The notes beneath the pieces were generated by a model. It did no database searches and was not told the origin of the DNA. It was given only the letters and a program-made list of their open reading frames with translations. A program made the position numbers and the translations under genes. Shown piece after piece: positions 53,470 through 62,805 of a stretch of 64,000 bases of DNA (position 1 is the stretch's first letter; each line of letters opens with the position of its first letter). Origin of the DNA: CAYMUL01 sp964393605 (GTDB taxonomy: Bacteria > Bacteroidota > Ignavibacteria > Ignavibacteriales > Ignavibacteriaceae); assembly GCA_964393605.1 (NCBI GenBank), contig CAYMUL010000004.1:1-64000 (forward strand), in the 5' to 3' direction.

Positions 53470-55815
53470 GTGAATTCAAAAATCAAATATTTTATCGTTG
53501 TAGTAATTTTAATTCTCCTCAATAGTTTTGAGGTTGACGCACAAAGGAAAGTGAACGTGTTAGGGATTGTGTCCGATTCCCTCACAGGTGAAGCACTGAT
53601 TGGAACGAATATTCTTTTATATCAGGATAGCATTTCCTCTGCCGGACCTTTGAGAGGATTAACAACTAATGCACATGGGTATTTCAATATTAGCTCTTTG
53701 GTAAAAGGAACTTATATTCTTGTTTTCAGAATACTCGGTTACAAAACACGTCTCGATTATTTGGTAATTACTGACACAACAAACATAGTCCAAATGAATA
53801 TTTTGATGAATAAACAACCCGTTGAACTCCAAGAAGTTGTTGTGAAAGGTGAACGGGAAAATCAAAATGTATCGACAATAGACGTCGCACCCGAATTATT
53901 AAAAATGTTACCTACTCTTAGTGGTGAGACCGACATCTTCCGATCATTGCAGATGCTTCCAGGAGTTAAAACTGCTTCGGAAATTTCTTCAGGCTTATAT
54001 GTGCGCGGCGGTTCGCCCGATCAAAATTTAACTTTGCTCGATGGTGTGATTGTCTATAATCCATCGCATCTCGGAAATTTTGCAAGCACCTTCAATGGCG
54101 ATGCAGTTCAAAATATAAAACTAATTAAAGGCGCTTTCCCCGCAGAATATGGCGGAAGACTTTCAAGCGTTCTCGATATAAAATTGAAAGAAGGAACGAA
54201 GGAAAAAAATAAAGGTAGTATCGGGCTCGGAATGATAAGTTCTTTTGCAACAATGGAAGGTCCTTTCACCGAAACATCTACTTATATGGTATCTGGTAGG
54301 AAGATGTACCTTGATGGATTGCAAGGAATGTTTCAAAAAAATTCTTTAGTACCGCGATATAATTTTTATGATTTTAATGCAAAGATAAACTACGCCGCAT
54401 CGGCAATTGACAAAGTTTCAATAAGCGCGCTGACAGGTTCGGATAGATTATATTCACCGTCCGGAAATCCCGACCTGGGCTTCGATATTAATTGGGGAAA
54501 CACTACTCTAAATATCAGTTGGAATCAAATCACTTCTCAATCTTTGTTTTCCTCAACTTCTTTTAGCTTTACTAATTATAATTTTAATACGTTGCTTCAG
54601 GATAAATCCAGTGATGCAACCGCAAAAGATTTTTTTGCATCTTCTACAATAAATGATTTTGCAATCCGTCGGCAGACAGAGTTCTATCCTTTTGAAGATC
54701 ATTTTGCAAAAATTGGTGCCGAACTTGTCTATCATAGTTATAACTTGCTTTATAGCGATCAATATAATGAGGATGCCGAAACAGATCAACGGCTTGCAAC
54801 AGAAAACGTCGCTCTTGAATTTGCTCTTTTTGCACAGGATGAAATTCAACTCTCTTCTCGCTGGCTTGTGAATCTCGGTTCACGGTTTTATTACTTTAAA
54901 GAGAAAAAATATTTTAAAATAGAACCGCGAGTAAATCTTTCTTTCGCCCTCACGGAAGATATTAGCTTCAAAGGTGCATACGCAATTGCAAATCAATTCC
55001 TGCACATGTTGACAAGAAACGATATTTCTTTGCCGACAGATTTATGGTATCCATCAAATTCAAAAATAAAACCATCGCAGTCGGCGCAATATATTCTTGG
55101 AATGGATTGGTATCTGCTGAACCGCGAGTATCTTTTTTCAGTTGAAGGATATTACAAAGACTTGCGCAGTATTTACGAATATGGTGGGAACGCAAGTTTC
55201 TCCACAAATATTCCATTCGAATCGCAAATCTCAAACGGGGAAGGTGAAGCATACGGTTTAGAATTTTTTGTGAATAAAAGAATGGGGCATCTGCTCGGTT
55301 GGGTGGGTTACACGCTTGCATGGACAAGAAGATTGTTTGACGATTTGAACGCTGGTAGAATTTATTTTCCGAGATACGATAGACGACATGATATTTCGAT
55401 CGTCTTCTCTTACAAGTTTAATGATAGTTGGTCAATCGGTTCAACCTGGACTTACGCAACCGGACAAGCGTATTCATTGCCTACCGGTCAATATGAATTT
55501 AATTCAATCGGTGGAAAGACGATCAAAAAACTTAACTTCAATTATACAGATTTGAATGCAGTCAGATTGCCTGACTATCATAAGCTCGATGTGAATGTAA
55601 ATTATAAATTTCTTCTCGGCGGAAAAGAATTCCAAACTTCTTTAAGTATTTATAACGCATACAATCGCAGTAATCCTTTTGCACAATACATAGTTTATGA
55701 ATACGATCCGTTTTTTTATGGAGATCCAACTCTTGCGCCTTCAAAAGTTCCGAAACAAAAACAGTTATCTTTATTTCCATTTTTACCAACACTAAATATC
55801 AGTTATAAATTTTAA
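53470..55815 (+). CDS. TonB-dependent receptor with carboxypeptidase-regulatory-like domain
   Basis: A 781-residue outer-membrane protein: signal (1-24), a beta-sandwich regulatory domain (about 28-113, IVSDSLTGEALIGTNILL), a plug domain with YVRGGSPDQNLTLLDGVIVYNPSHLGNF (about 178-205), and a beta-barrel ending NISYKF. It imports a ligand using TonB energy. No SusD partner follows; instead a DUF4249 lipoprotein gene begins 5 bases later, a pairing seen in Bacteroidota. Translation begins at GTG. The ligand is not predictable. Confidence 0.9.
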   Translation: MNSKIKYFIVVVILILLNSFEVDAQRKVNVLGIVSDSLTGEALIGTNILLYQDSISSAGPLRGLTTNAHGYFNISSLVKGTYILVFRILGYKTRLDYLVITDTTNIVQMNILMNKQPVELQEVVVKGERENQNVSTIDVAPELLKMLPTLSGETDIFRSLQMLPGVKTASEISSGLYVRGGSPDQNLTLLDGVIVYNPSHLGNFASTFNGDAVQNIKLIKGAFPAEYGGRLSSVLDIKLKEGTKEKNKGSIGLGMISSFATMEGPFTETSTYMVSGRKMYLDGLQGMFQKNSLVPRYNFYDFNAKINYAASAIDKVSISALTGSDRLYSPSGNPDLGFDINWGNTTLNISWNQITSQSLFSSTSFSFTNYNFNTLLQDKSSDATAKDFFASSTINDFAIRRQTEFYPFEDHFAKIGAELVYHSYNLLYSDQYNEDAETDQRLATENVALEFALFAQDEIQLSSRWLVNLGSRFYYFKEKKYFKIEPRVNLSFALTEDISFKGAYAIANQFLHMLTRNDISLPTDLWYPSNSKIKPSQSAQYILGMDWYLLNREYLFSVEGYYKDLRSIYEYGGNASFSTNIPFESQISNGEGEAYGLEFFVNKRMGHLLGWVGYTLAWTRRLFDDLNAGRIYFPRYDRRHDISIVFSYKFNDSWSIGSTWTYATGQAYSLPTGQYEFNSIGGKTIKKLNFNYTDLNAVRLPDYHKLDVNVNYKFLLGGKEFQTSLSIYNAYNRSNPFAQYIVYEYDPFFYGDPTLAPSKVPKQKQLSLFPFLPTLNISYKF

Positions 55816-55819
55816 GACT

Positions 55820-56614
55820 ATGAAAAAATTATTTTTAATTATCATTACAAGCATATTTTTAATCAGTTGCGAAAGCCTTGAAGATGTTAATCAGCCGATT
55901 CCTTACAAAGAAGAGTTTGTAACAAGAGGCGTACTAAAATCAGGAAAGATTTTCGAAGGAGTTTCTTTTACAAAAACTCTTCCTCTTTACATCGAATACA
56001 AAATTGAGTTGGCAGAATTGAAAAATGTTATCGCTTACATTAAAGTTGATGGCATCAAAGTAATTCCTTTGAACTACATAGCGAACGGAATTTACAAACC
56101 GAAAACTTCTTTAATTCCCGAAGCCGGCAAAACGTACGAGCTCTTTGCATCATGGAACGGAAGGGATGTGTATGCAAAAACACTCGTCCCGTACGAACCA
56201 GAAATTCGTGAAGTAAAATTCAGTAGTATCGGCAATGAAGAAAATTTTATGACGGGCAAAGTAACAATTCGCCCCGGAGAAGTCTACGGCACTTCAGTTG
56301 CGCTTTATGATAACGGTGTAACGGAATGGGAATCTGATAATGTTCATTCCTTAACCACTGCGGCGAGTGGAGGATTGGAATTAATTCGAACACCTAAAAT
56401 TCCGAAGGATTACTACAACTCTCCATCGTACCGAAGCATTTTGACCATGCATATTTTCGCATTCGATGAACAATATTTTGAATATTTTAAAACACAAAAC
56501 GCAAACGAACCAATTAAGAATGCTTTCAGCCAAGGTGGTGGAAGTATCATTTGGAATGTGAAGGGGAACGGTATCGGGATGTTCATCGGCATGTCGGATG
56601 TTTATAGAAGGTAA
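55820..56614 (+). CDS. DUF4249-like lipoprotein
   Basis: A 264-residue lipoprotein with lipobox LISC (Cys17). The following beta-rich domain, with GIYKPKTSLIPEAGKTYELFASW, matches DUF4249 proteins regularly encoded next to TonB receptors. It is expected at the outer leaflet as a receptor partner. It starts 5 bases after the receptor stop and is followed at once by the rhodanese-like gene (no gap), so the three form an operon. Confidence 0.75.
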   Translation: MKKLFLIIITSIFLISCESLEDVNQPIPYKEEFVTRGVLKSGKIFEGVSFTKTLPLYIEYKIELAELKNVIAYIKVDGIKVIPLNYIANGIYKPKTSLIPEAGKTYELFASWNGRDVYAKTLVPYEPEIREVKFSSIGNEENFMTGKVTIRPGEVYGTSVALYDNGVTEWESDNVHSLTTAASGGLELIRTPKIPKDYYNSPSYRSILTMHIFAFDEQYFEYFKTQNANEPIKNAFSQGGGSIIWNVKGNGIGMFIGMSDVYRR

Positions 56615-57619
56615 ATGAAAATGAAAAAAAATATTTTATCAGTTATTGTTATTACAAGTTCTATTTTCTTTTCATCTTGCTTGAAGGATAAAGGGATTGA
56701 GCCCGCGCCACCGCTGGAAAATTCTCCACAAATACTTCTTCAACTTGAAGCGAGTGGTGATTTGATAAACTCGGTTTCGTTTCCAAAATATATTTCTGCA
56801 GATTCATTGTTCTCAATACTTGCGGATGTTGTAGTCATTGATTTAAGAACCGCTTCAGAGTTTCAAACAGCACGAATAAGCGGAAGTATTAATCTTGAAA
56901 TGAAAAATCTTTTCAACTACATAAAACAAAATGTTCCTGCTTCAAAATCTGTTGTGCTTGTTGATGAGAGCAGTCAAAAATCAGTTTATGCCGCTTCACT
57001 TCTCGGCTTTGCAGGAATGCAAAATATTGTTGTATTGAGGTGGGGATTGGCTTCGTGGAATAGTGTAATTCAATCCTGGCAAAACTATCTACACTTCAAC
57101 ATTCACACAAAGTTTGAAGGAAAAGTTAACAGCAAAGGCACATTTACTCCCCTTCCCAAAATAGAAGAAAGTTTTGCATCAACAACAGAACTGATCGAGA
57201 AACGTGTTCAATCACTCCTCTCTGAAAATTTTGAAGATTTACTTATTTCATCTGACACACTTAACGCAAGAAAATTCGATTATTATGTCGTCTGTTATGG
57301 CACTCAAAAATTTTATAGAGAAACGCAAAGCTACCCTGGACATTTTAAGAATTCTATTCTTTATCAACCTCGTGCAGATTTCAAATCGAATACAGATTTA
57401 CAAACACTTGCCTCGGATAGAATAATTGGCATTTATGATTTCGACGGAACTGCCGCCGCCTCCCTTTCTGCTTTTCTTAAACTTCTCGGCTACAATGTGA
57501 AGTTTGTAAAATTCGGTGCGCACGAAATGATTTACGAGCATTTAATCTTTGCAGGAGGAACAATGTTTTCCGGTTCTGTAGTTCGAAATTATCCTGTAGT
57601 TTCGGGTGAATCCTTTTAA
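56615..57619 (+). CDS. Lipoprotein with two rhodanese-like domains, no catalytic cysteine
   Basis: A 334-residue lipoprotein with lipobox FSSC (Cys22). Two rhodanese-type halves are visible: VVVIDLRTASEFQTARISGSINLE (about 71-94) and a second, less clear one ending IIGIYDFDGTAAASLSAFLKLLGYNVKFV. Neither active-site loop holds cysteine: the first reads VLVDESSQKS and the second IYDFDGTAAAS. Sulfur transfer is therefore unlikely; the domains may bind a ligand. The lipoprotein location outside the cytoplasm is itself unusual for this fold. The start abuts the DUF4249 stop directly. Confidence 0.68.
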   Translation: MKMKKNILSVIVITSSIFFSSCLKDKGIEPAPPLENSPQILLQLEASGDLINSVSFPKYISADSLFSILADVVVIDLRTASEFQTARISGSINLEMKNLFNYIKQNVPASKSVVLVDESSQKSVYAASLLGFAGMQNIVVLRWGLASWNSVIQSWQNYLHFNIHTKFEGKVNSKGTFTPLPKIEESFASTTELIEKRVQSLLSENFEDLLISSDTLNARKFDYYVVCYGTQKFYRETQSYPGHFKNSILYQPRADFKSNTDLQTLASDRIIGIYDFDGTAAASLSAFLKLLGYNVKFVKFGAHEMIYEHLIFAGGTMFSGSVVRNYPVVSGESF

Positions 57620-57637
57620 CTTTTTTTTAGGTGTGCT

Positions 57638-59005
57638 ATGAAAAAATTTATTTTCACTTTTTTGATTCTCAATTCTGTTTTATTATTTGCTCAATCCAAT
57701 TACAAGTTGGAACTTGTCGGCAAGAAATGGTTCAGTTCAAAAATCTGGACTTCATCCGATACGACAGGCGGCTCTGATTGTTGGGGCTACATCGATTCTG
57801 CCGGTAATGATTACGCCATCATCGGAATTGAGGAAGGTGTTGCATTCGTTAAAGTTCCACAGATGGAAATAGTGTCAATCGTTCCAGGTCCATCATTAAA
57901 CGATTACTATTATCATCGCGATATCAAAACTTACAAACATTACGCTTACGTTACCGCCGAAATGAGAGGCACAAATGAAGGTTTGATGATAATCGATCTT
58001 CAATATCTACCCGATAGCGTTCGCTACATCAAATCATATATTTATAACAACAATGTTACGTCGCATAATCTTTCAATTGATACAGCGACAGGGCACGCTT
58101 ATGTTTTAAATTCTTCGGCAAGCGGTGTTAGAATTATCAGTCTCGCCGACCCTATCAATCCGGTTGATGTCGGTTTCATCAACACACAAAATATTCATGA
58201 TGTTTATGCGCGGAACGATACTGCATTCACTGCCGAAGGAAACAGAAAAACTTTTGCAATTTATGATTGCGCAAACAAAAGCACTCCGGTATTATTGAAG
58301 CGTGTCGCCATTCCTTCTTCGGGTTATGTTCATAATATTTGGCCCACTGATGATGGAAAGTTTGTGATGACAACCGAAGAAACAAAAAACAAAACAATCA
58401 AACTTTGGGATATTTCCGACATTCAAAACATTGACTTGCGCGGGCAGTATCTTGCACACAATAATCTCGCGCACAATACACACATCAAAGGAAATCTTGC
58501 ATACATTTCTCACTACACTGCAGGAGTTGTTGTGGTTGATATTTCTAATCCTGATACTCTTAAAGAAGTTGCGATTTATGATACTTACGGCAGACCTAAT
58601 ACAGGAAATTTTTTCGGCAACTGGGGCGCGTTCCCTTTTACAAATGGTAATTATGTGTACGGCAGCGATATTGAAGGTTACTTGCATGTTTTCAAACTTG
58701 TGGAAACTTCTCCGACTAACATAAGCGATAATCAAACTCCACACACATTTTCTGTGATCGAAAACTATCCGAATCCATTTAATCCTTCGACGAACATCAA
58801 ACTCAACATTAAAAATGATGGCGAGTTTATTCTGAAAATTTTTAATTCGCTCGGGATGGAAATGCAAACACTTCACACCGGAAGATTAACTGCCGGTTCG
58901 CATAAATTTGAATTCGACGCACACAACTTTAGCAGCGGAGTTTATGTTGCGGCTTTAATTTCAAGTGAAAGAATTTATACAAAAAAATTACTGCTTCAGA
59001 AATAA
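57638..59005 (+). CDS. Choice-of-anchor B family protein with LVIVD repeats and T9SS domain
   Basis: A 455-residue protein: signal (1-18), then a beta-propeller of LVIVD-like repeats (for example VRIISLADPINPVDVGFI, VVVVDISNPDTLKEVAIYD) and a T9SS tail from ENYPNPFNPST to KKLLLQK. It is typical of the choice-of-anchor B group. It closes the TonB-receptor operon and has a reasonable AGGTG site upstream. It is surface exposed, but its ligand is unknown. It is followed by a terminator shared with the opposite strand. Confidence 0.85.
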   Translation: MKKFIFTFLILNSVLLFAQSNYKLELVGKKWFSSKIWTSSDTTGGSDCWGYIDSAGNDYAIIGIEEGVAFVKVPQMEIVSIVPGPSLNDYYYHRDIKTYKHYAYVTAEMRGTNEGLMIIDLQYLPDSVRYIKSYIYNNNVTSHNLSIDTATGHAYVLNSSASGVRIISLADPINPVDVGFINTQNIHDVYARNDTAFTAEGNRKTFAIYDCANKSTPVLLKRVAIPSSGYVHNIWPTDDGKFVMTTEETKNKTIKLWDISDIQNIDLRGQYLAHNNLAHNTHIKGNLAYISHYTAGVVVVDISNPDTLKEVAIYDTYGRPNTGNFFGNWGAFPFTNGNYVYGSDIEGYLHVFKLVETSPTNISDNQTPHTFSVIENYPNPFNPSTNIKLNIKNDGEFILKIFNSLGMEMQTLHTGRLTAGSHKFEFDAHNFSSGVYVAALISSERIYTKKLLLQK

Positions 59006-59036
59006 AAAAAGGGCTTCAGCGTTTGCCGAAGCCCTT
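59004..59036. terminator. Rho-independent terminator between convergent operons
   Basis: The hairpin has arms GGGCTTC (59011-59017) and GAAGCCC (59028-59034), extended by two A-T pairs. On the minus strand a T7 run follows, so it terminates the hsp20-dnaK operon. It may also act for the plus-strand gene. Confidence 0.88.
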
Positions 59037-59056
59037 CTAATTCTGATTTAATCAGC

Positions 59057-59449
59057 TTACTTTATCTCGATAATTCTTGTTCTGAAATTTTCAGCTTTTG
59101 GCAGGGTTACTGTCAACATTCCATCCGAATATTCTGCGGAGATTTCAGCGAGATTTATACTTTCGGCAAGTTTGAATTTGCGATAATAATTTCCCTCTCC
59201 TGTTTCGGCAATCAAATATTTTTTTGAGCCGGGATAAGAAAATTTCTGCCTTCCGAAAATATGCAGATGCGAATCTTCAAGTTTGAGTCGCACATCTTTA
59301 CTCTCAACTCCCGCTAAAGATATTTTCATTACAAAACATTCGTCAGTTTCAAAAACATCGGTATGCGGAGGGATGTTGTAGCCGCTTTCAATCAGCTTTT
59401 CCCATGAGAGTTCTTGTTCTTCAACTTTCACTAAAGCATTATTTTTCAT
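59057..59449 (-). CDS. Hsp20 family small heat-shock protein (downstream copy)
   Basis: A 130-residue alpha-crystallin-type holdase. The alpha-crystallin domain spans about 28-118, with MKISLAGVESKDVRLKLEDSHLHIFGR, YYRKFKLAESINLAEISAEYSDGMLTVTLPK and a C-terminal TRIIEIK tail. It lacks a long N-terminal arm. It follows dnaK by 8 bases, so the two are made together. It differs in sequence from the first Hsp20 at 61389, so the pair are not a recent duplication. Confidence 0.92.
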   Translation of the reverse strand: MKNNALVKVEEQELSWEKLIESGYNIPPHTDVFETDECFVMKISLAGVESKDVRLKLEDSHLHIFGRQKFSYPGSKKYLIAETGEGNYYRKFKLAESINLAEISAEYSDGMLTVTLPKAENFRTRIIEIK

Positions 59450-59457
59450 AGCATGCC

Positions 59458-61377
59458 TTATTTTTTATCATCGTCGTCAACAACTTCGTAGGAAGCATTT
59501 TCAACTTCTTTGTCATCCTTCTTCGCTTCCTGATTCGGTGCTTGCGAAGAATGTTGCTGTTGATCTTGCGGCGGTGTTTGTTGTGAATAAACACTTTGAG
59601 AAACTTCAGCCCAAACTTTATTCATCGAATCGATTGCAGATTTCATCGTATCGAGATTGTTGGTCGCAACTGCATCTTCAACTTTTTTAATTTCACTTTC
59701 CAAACGATTTTTTTGATCGGGAGAAATTTTATCTTTCAATTCCTCCAATTGTTTTTTGGTTTGGAAGATCAAACTATCGGCTTGATTTTTAACGTCGATC
59801 TGTTCTTTCTTCTTTTTATCTTCCGCGGCATGTTCTTTAGCATCGCGTTTCATCTTTTCGATTTCATCTTGAGCTAACCCGCTTGAGGAAGTTATACGAA
59901 TGCTTTGCTCTTTATTTGTTGCTTTATCTTTTGCATTAACATGAAGAATACCGTTCGCATCAATATCGAAAGTAACTTCGACTTGCGGCATACCTCTCGG
60001 TGCCGGTGGGATTCCGTCAAGATGAAATTTGCCGAGTGTACGGTTATCCGAAGCCATTGAGCGTTCTCCTTGAAGCACATGAATTTCAACAGAAGGTTGA
60101 TTGTCGCTTGCAGTTGAAAATACTTCACTCTTCTTCGTTGGGATTGTAGTGTTAGCAGGAATCAAAACAGTCATCACTCCGCCCAATGTTTCAATACCTA
60201 AAGAGAGAGGAGTAACATCGAGAAGCAAAACATCTTTTACTTCGCCGGTGAGCACACCACCTTGAATTGCGGCTCCGACTGCAACAACTTCATCGGGATT
60301 AACACCTCTGTGCGGTTCTCTTCCAAATAATTTTTTTACAACTTCTTGAACTTTCGGAATACGCGAAGAACCGCCAACCAAAATCACTTCATTAATTTCG
60401 GAAGGAGAAACGCCGGCATCTTTAATTGCTCTTTCGCAGGGAAGTTTTGTTCGTTCAATCAAATCATCAACAAGTTCTTCAAATTTACTTCTGCTGATTG
60501 TAAGATTGATATGCTTCGGTCCATCTTGCGTCGCAGTGATGAAAGGAAGATTTACATCTGTTGATGTCGAAGATGAAAGTTCAATCTTTGCTTTTTCTGC
60601 GGCTTCTTTTAATCTTTGAAGAGCCATCGGATCCTTACGAAGATCAATTCCGTCAGTCTTTTTGAATTCGTCTGCAATGTAGTCAATCAAGCGTTGATCA
60701 AAATCATCACCGCCAAGGTGAGTATCGCCGTTAGTTGATTTTACTTCGAAGACGCCTTCTCCCAATTGAAGAATTGAAATATCGAAAGTTCCTCCGCCGA
60801 GATCGTACACTGCGACAATTTGTTCTTTGTTCTTTTTATCCAAACCGTAAGCCAGTGCCGCGGCAGTCGGCTCGTTAATGATTCTTCTTACTTTTAATCC
60901 TGCAATTTCGCCTGCATCTTTTGTTGCCTGTCTTTGCGCATCGTTGAAATACGCGGGAACTGTAATTACAGCTTCATGAACATCCTGTCCGAGATATTCT
61001 TCGGCAGTCTTTTTCATTTTTTGAAGAATCATCGCGCTGATTTCAGGCGGCGAATATGTTCTGTCCGTAATCTTCACGCGCGCAGAATTTCCGTCACCGG
61101 CAACAACTTCATAAGGAACTTTTTTAGTTTCTTCATCAACTTCGTTGCGCATTCTACCCATAAATCTTTTTATGGAGAAGATTGTGTTTTTCGGATTTGT
61201 TATCGCCTGTCGTTTTGCAGGTTGACCGACTAATCGCTCTCCCGATTTTGTGAACGCCACAACAGAAGGAGTTGTTCTTCCCCCTTCGGAGTTCGGTATT
61301 ACAACCGGTTCGTTGCCTTCCATTACCGAGACGCACGAGTTCGTTGTGCCTAAATCTATTCCAATTATTTTACTCAT
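59458..61377 (-). CDS. dnaK: Molecular chaperone DnaK (Hsp70)
   Basis: A 639-residue Hsp70. It opens IIGIDLGTTNSCVSVMEG, contains VYDLGGGTFDISIL and ILVGGSSRIPKVQ, and has the substrate-binding domain with VTPLSLGIETLGGV. The tail is Gln-rich and ends VVDDDDKK, matching bacterial DnaK. A good AAGGAAG site precedes the ATG. It lies between two Hsp20 genes, not beside grpE or dnaJ, which are absent here. This suggests a holdase-foldase operon that may be an extra or the only DnaK copy. Confidence 0.98.
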   Translation of the reverse strand: MSKIIGIDLGTTNSCVSVMEGNEPVVIPNSEGGRTTPSVVAFTKSGERLVGQPAKRQAITNPKNTIFSIKRFMGRMRNEVDEETKKVPYEVVAGDGNSARVKITDRTYSPPEISAMILQKMKKTAEEYLGQDVHEAVITVPAYFNDAQRQATKDAGEIAGLKVRRIINEPTAAALAYGLDKKNKEQIVAVYDLGGGTFDISILQLGEGVFEVKSTNGDTHLGGDDFDQRLIDYIADEFKKTDGIDLRKDPMALQRLKEAAEKAKIELSSSTSTDVNLPFITATQDGPKHINLTISRSKFEELVDDLIERTKLPCERAIKDAGVSPSEINEVILVGGSSRIPKVQEVVKKLFGREPHRGVNPDEVVAVGAAIQGGVLTGEVKDVLLLDVTPLSLGIETLGGVMTVLIPANTTIPTKKSEVFSTASDNQPSVEIHVLQGERSMASDNRTLGKFHLDGIPPAPRGMPQVEVTFDIDANGILHVNAKDKATNKEQSIRITSSSGLAQDEIEKMKRDAKEHAAEDKKKKEQIDVKNQADSLIFQTKKQLEELKDKISPDQKNRLESEIKKVEDAVATNNLDTMKSAIDSMNKVWAEVSQSVYSQQTPPQDQQQHSSQAPNQEAKKDDKEVENASYEVVDDDDKK

Positions 61378-61388
61378 CTTTTGCTTCC

Positions 61389-61817
61389 TTATTTTATATC
61401 GATTGTTTTTTCAAATTTTTGTGGTTGTTTTTTTGCGATAGAAATTGCCAAAACACCATTTGTGAATTCGGCAGAAATTGAATTCGTATCGACCTTTTCA
61501 CCAAGTTTAAAAGTCCTTTTGAACTGACCGAATAATCTCTCATTCAATTTAACTTTAATTTTTTCATCGGCATAAAATTTCTTCTCGCCGCTGATAGTTA
61601 GATTTCCATTTTCAAAGTTAATTGTGATTTCTTCCTTTTTAATTCCCGGCAGTTCAACCATTAATTTGAAATCGCTTTCAGATTCAATAACATCGGCGCG
61701 AGGAGTTAAAAGAGTATTGCTGTTTTCATCTTCGCGAATAAAATCTTGTGTAAGATTTTTTACTGCATCGTGAAAATTTTTTAATTCAGTTTCATAAATA
61801 AAATTGTTCAAGTTCAT
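61389..61817 (-). CDS. Hsp20 family small heat-shock protein (promoter-proximal)
   Basis: A 142-residue holdase. The alpha-crystallin domain (about 38-130) reads FKLMVELPGIKKEEITINFENGNLTISGEKKF and ends EFTNGVLAISIAKKQP, with the C-terminal TIDIK extension. The start at 61817 follows AAGGATAA; an open upstream extension is not supported. It is the first gene of the Hsp20-DnaK-Hsp20 operon, with 11 bases to dnaK. Confidence 0.93.
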   Translation of the reverse strand: MNLNNFIYETELKNFHDAVKNLTQDFIREDENSNTLLTPRADVIESESDFKLMVELPGIKKEEITINFENGNLTISGEKKFYADEKIKVKLNERLFGQFKRTFKLGEKVDTNSISAEFTNGVLAISIAKKQPQKFEKTIDIK

Positions 61818-61867
61818 TGTTATTATCCTTATTTTTTGATAGCAAATAAAATTTAATGCTGAGAATA

Positions 61868-61884
61868 GGCAACCATCGTGCCAA
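61868..61884 (-). promoter_or_regulatory. Sigma-54 promoter for hsp20-dnaK operon
   Basis: The minus strand reads TTGGCACGATGGTTGCC, an exact match to YTGGCACG-N4-TTGC with correct 10-base spacing between GG and GC. The predicted start is about 61858, 41 bases before the ATG, leaving room for the AAGGATAA ribosome site. No CIRCE (TTAGCACTC-N9-GAGTGCTAA) element is present. Confidence 0.72.
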
Positions 61885-61942
61885 AAATTTTTGTTCGTTT
61901 TTAACCTATTCTTGAAGTGCCGATATTTGATAAAAATTTTCA

Positions 61943-61960
61943 TGGCAGATTAAACTGCCA
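61943..61960. promoter_or_regulatory. Inverted repeat upstream of sigma-54 promoter, possible activator site
   Basis: TGGCAGATTAAACTGCCA has perfect 6-base arms and a 6-base centre. Its centre lies about 94 bases upstream of the predicted hsp20 start, a normal place for an enhancer-binding protein. It also lies about 60 bases before birA, so it could regulate that gene instead. Confidence 0.4.
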
Positions 61961-62013
61961 CAATCGGCAAGCATTTAGTTTTATGTTTGAATTAATGACA
62001 GAATGGACACATA

Positions 62014-62805
62014 ATGAATTTATCCAATTTTAAAATTGAACGGTTCGATATAAAACTCGACACCGATTTTGTCGGGCGAAATTTTATCTACTTCGATGAA
62101 ATAGATTCAACGAATACTCATCTTTTAAAAAAAATAAAAGATGCCGAAGCCGGTACTGTATTATTTGCCGAAAAACAGCTTAAAGGTCGCGGGCGTTTGG
62201 AAAGAGAATGGGTTGGGAATAAATCTCAAAATCTCTATTTCTCAATTTTACTTCCGCAGAAAAAAAAATATTTCGAAAATATTAACATTGTAAATCTCGG
62301 AACATCGCTTGCAGTTACGACGGCAATTGATTCACTTTACGCATTACGTGCAGAAATAAAGTGGCCCAATGATGTAATGATAAATCGCAAAAAAGTTTCT
62401 GGAATACTTATCGAATCAACTTCATCCGGAGGAACGATAAATAAAATAGTTGTCGGCATTGGTGTGAATGTGAACCAACCGATTTTTCCGGGAGAATTTT
62501 CGGTAACACCAACATCCATAAAAATCGAAACGGGTGAGCCTGTCGAGCGCGAAAAATTACTTGCAGAAATTCTTAACAACTTCGAAGAAATGCTTTTGAG
62601 AATACCTTCTTCAAATGCACAGATATTGAAAGAGTGGCGAAACAAATGCAAAATGATTGGCGAAAAAATTGAAGTTGTTACTCTCAAGAAAAAATTAGAA
62701 GGAACTTTTTTTGACATCGATGAAAAAGGATTTTTACTTCTTCGCGATCGAAACGGAAAGTTAAATCAGATTAGCATTGGAGATGTTACGCTTCTCTCTA
62801 ATTAG
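62014..62805 (+). CDS. birA: Biotin-[acetyl-CoA-carboxylase] ligase
   Basis: A 263-residue ligase that attaches biotin to carboxylase carrier protein. FDEIDSTNTHLL, KGRGRLEREW (biotinyl-AMP binding loop), KWPNDVMINRKKVSGILIE and the small C-terminal SH3-like domain are present. The N-terminal DNA-binding domain of E. coli BirA is missing, so it is the monofunctional type. Its end overlaps the convergent accD by 8 bases, a pairing with a biotin-dependent carboxylase subunit. Confidence 0.93.
   Translation: MNLSNFKIERFDIKLDTDFVGRNFIYFDEIDSTNTHLLKKIKDAEAGTVLFAEKQLKGRGRLEREWVGNKSQNLYFSILLPQKKKYFENINIVNLGTSLAVTTAIDSLYALRAEIKWPNDVMINRKKVSGILIESTSSGGTINKIVVGIGVNVNQPIFPGEFSVTPTSIKIETGEPVEREKLLAEILNNFEEMLLRIPSSNAQILKEWRNKCKMIGEKIEVVTLKKKLEGTFFDIDEKGFLLLRDRNGKLNQISIGDVTLLSN

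Noticed and set aside
58292..58876. 194-codon open frame opposite the LVIVD/T9SS gene
   Set aside because: It mirrors a well-supported secreted protein with signal and sorting domain; composition is rich in Ile, Arg and Lys and no family is visible.
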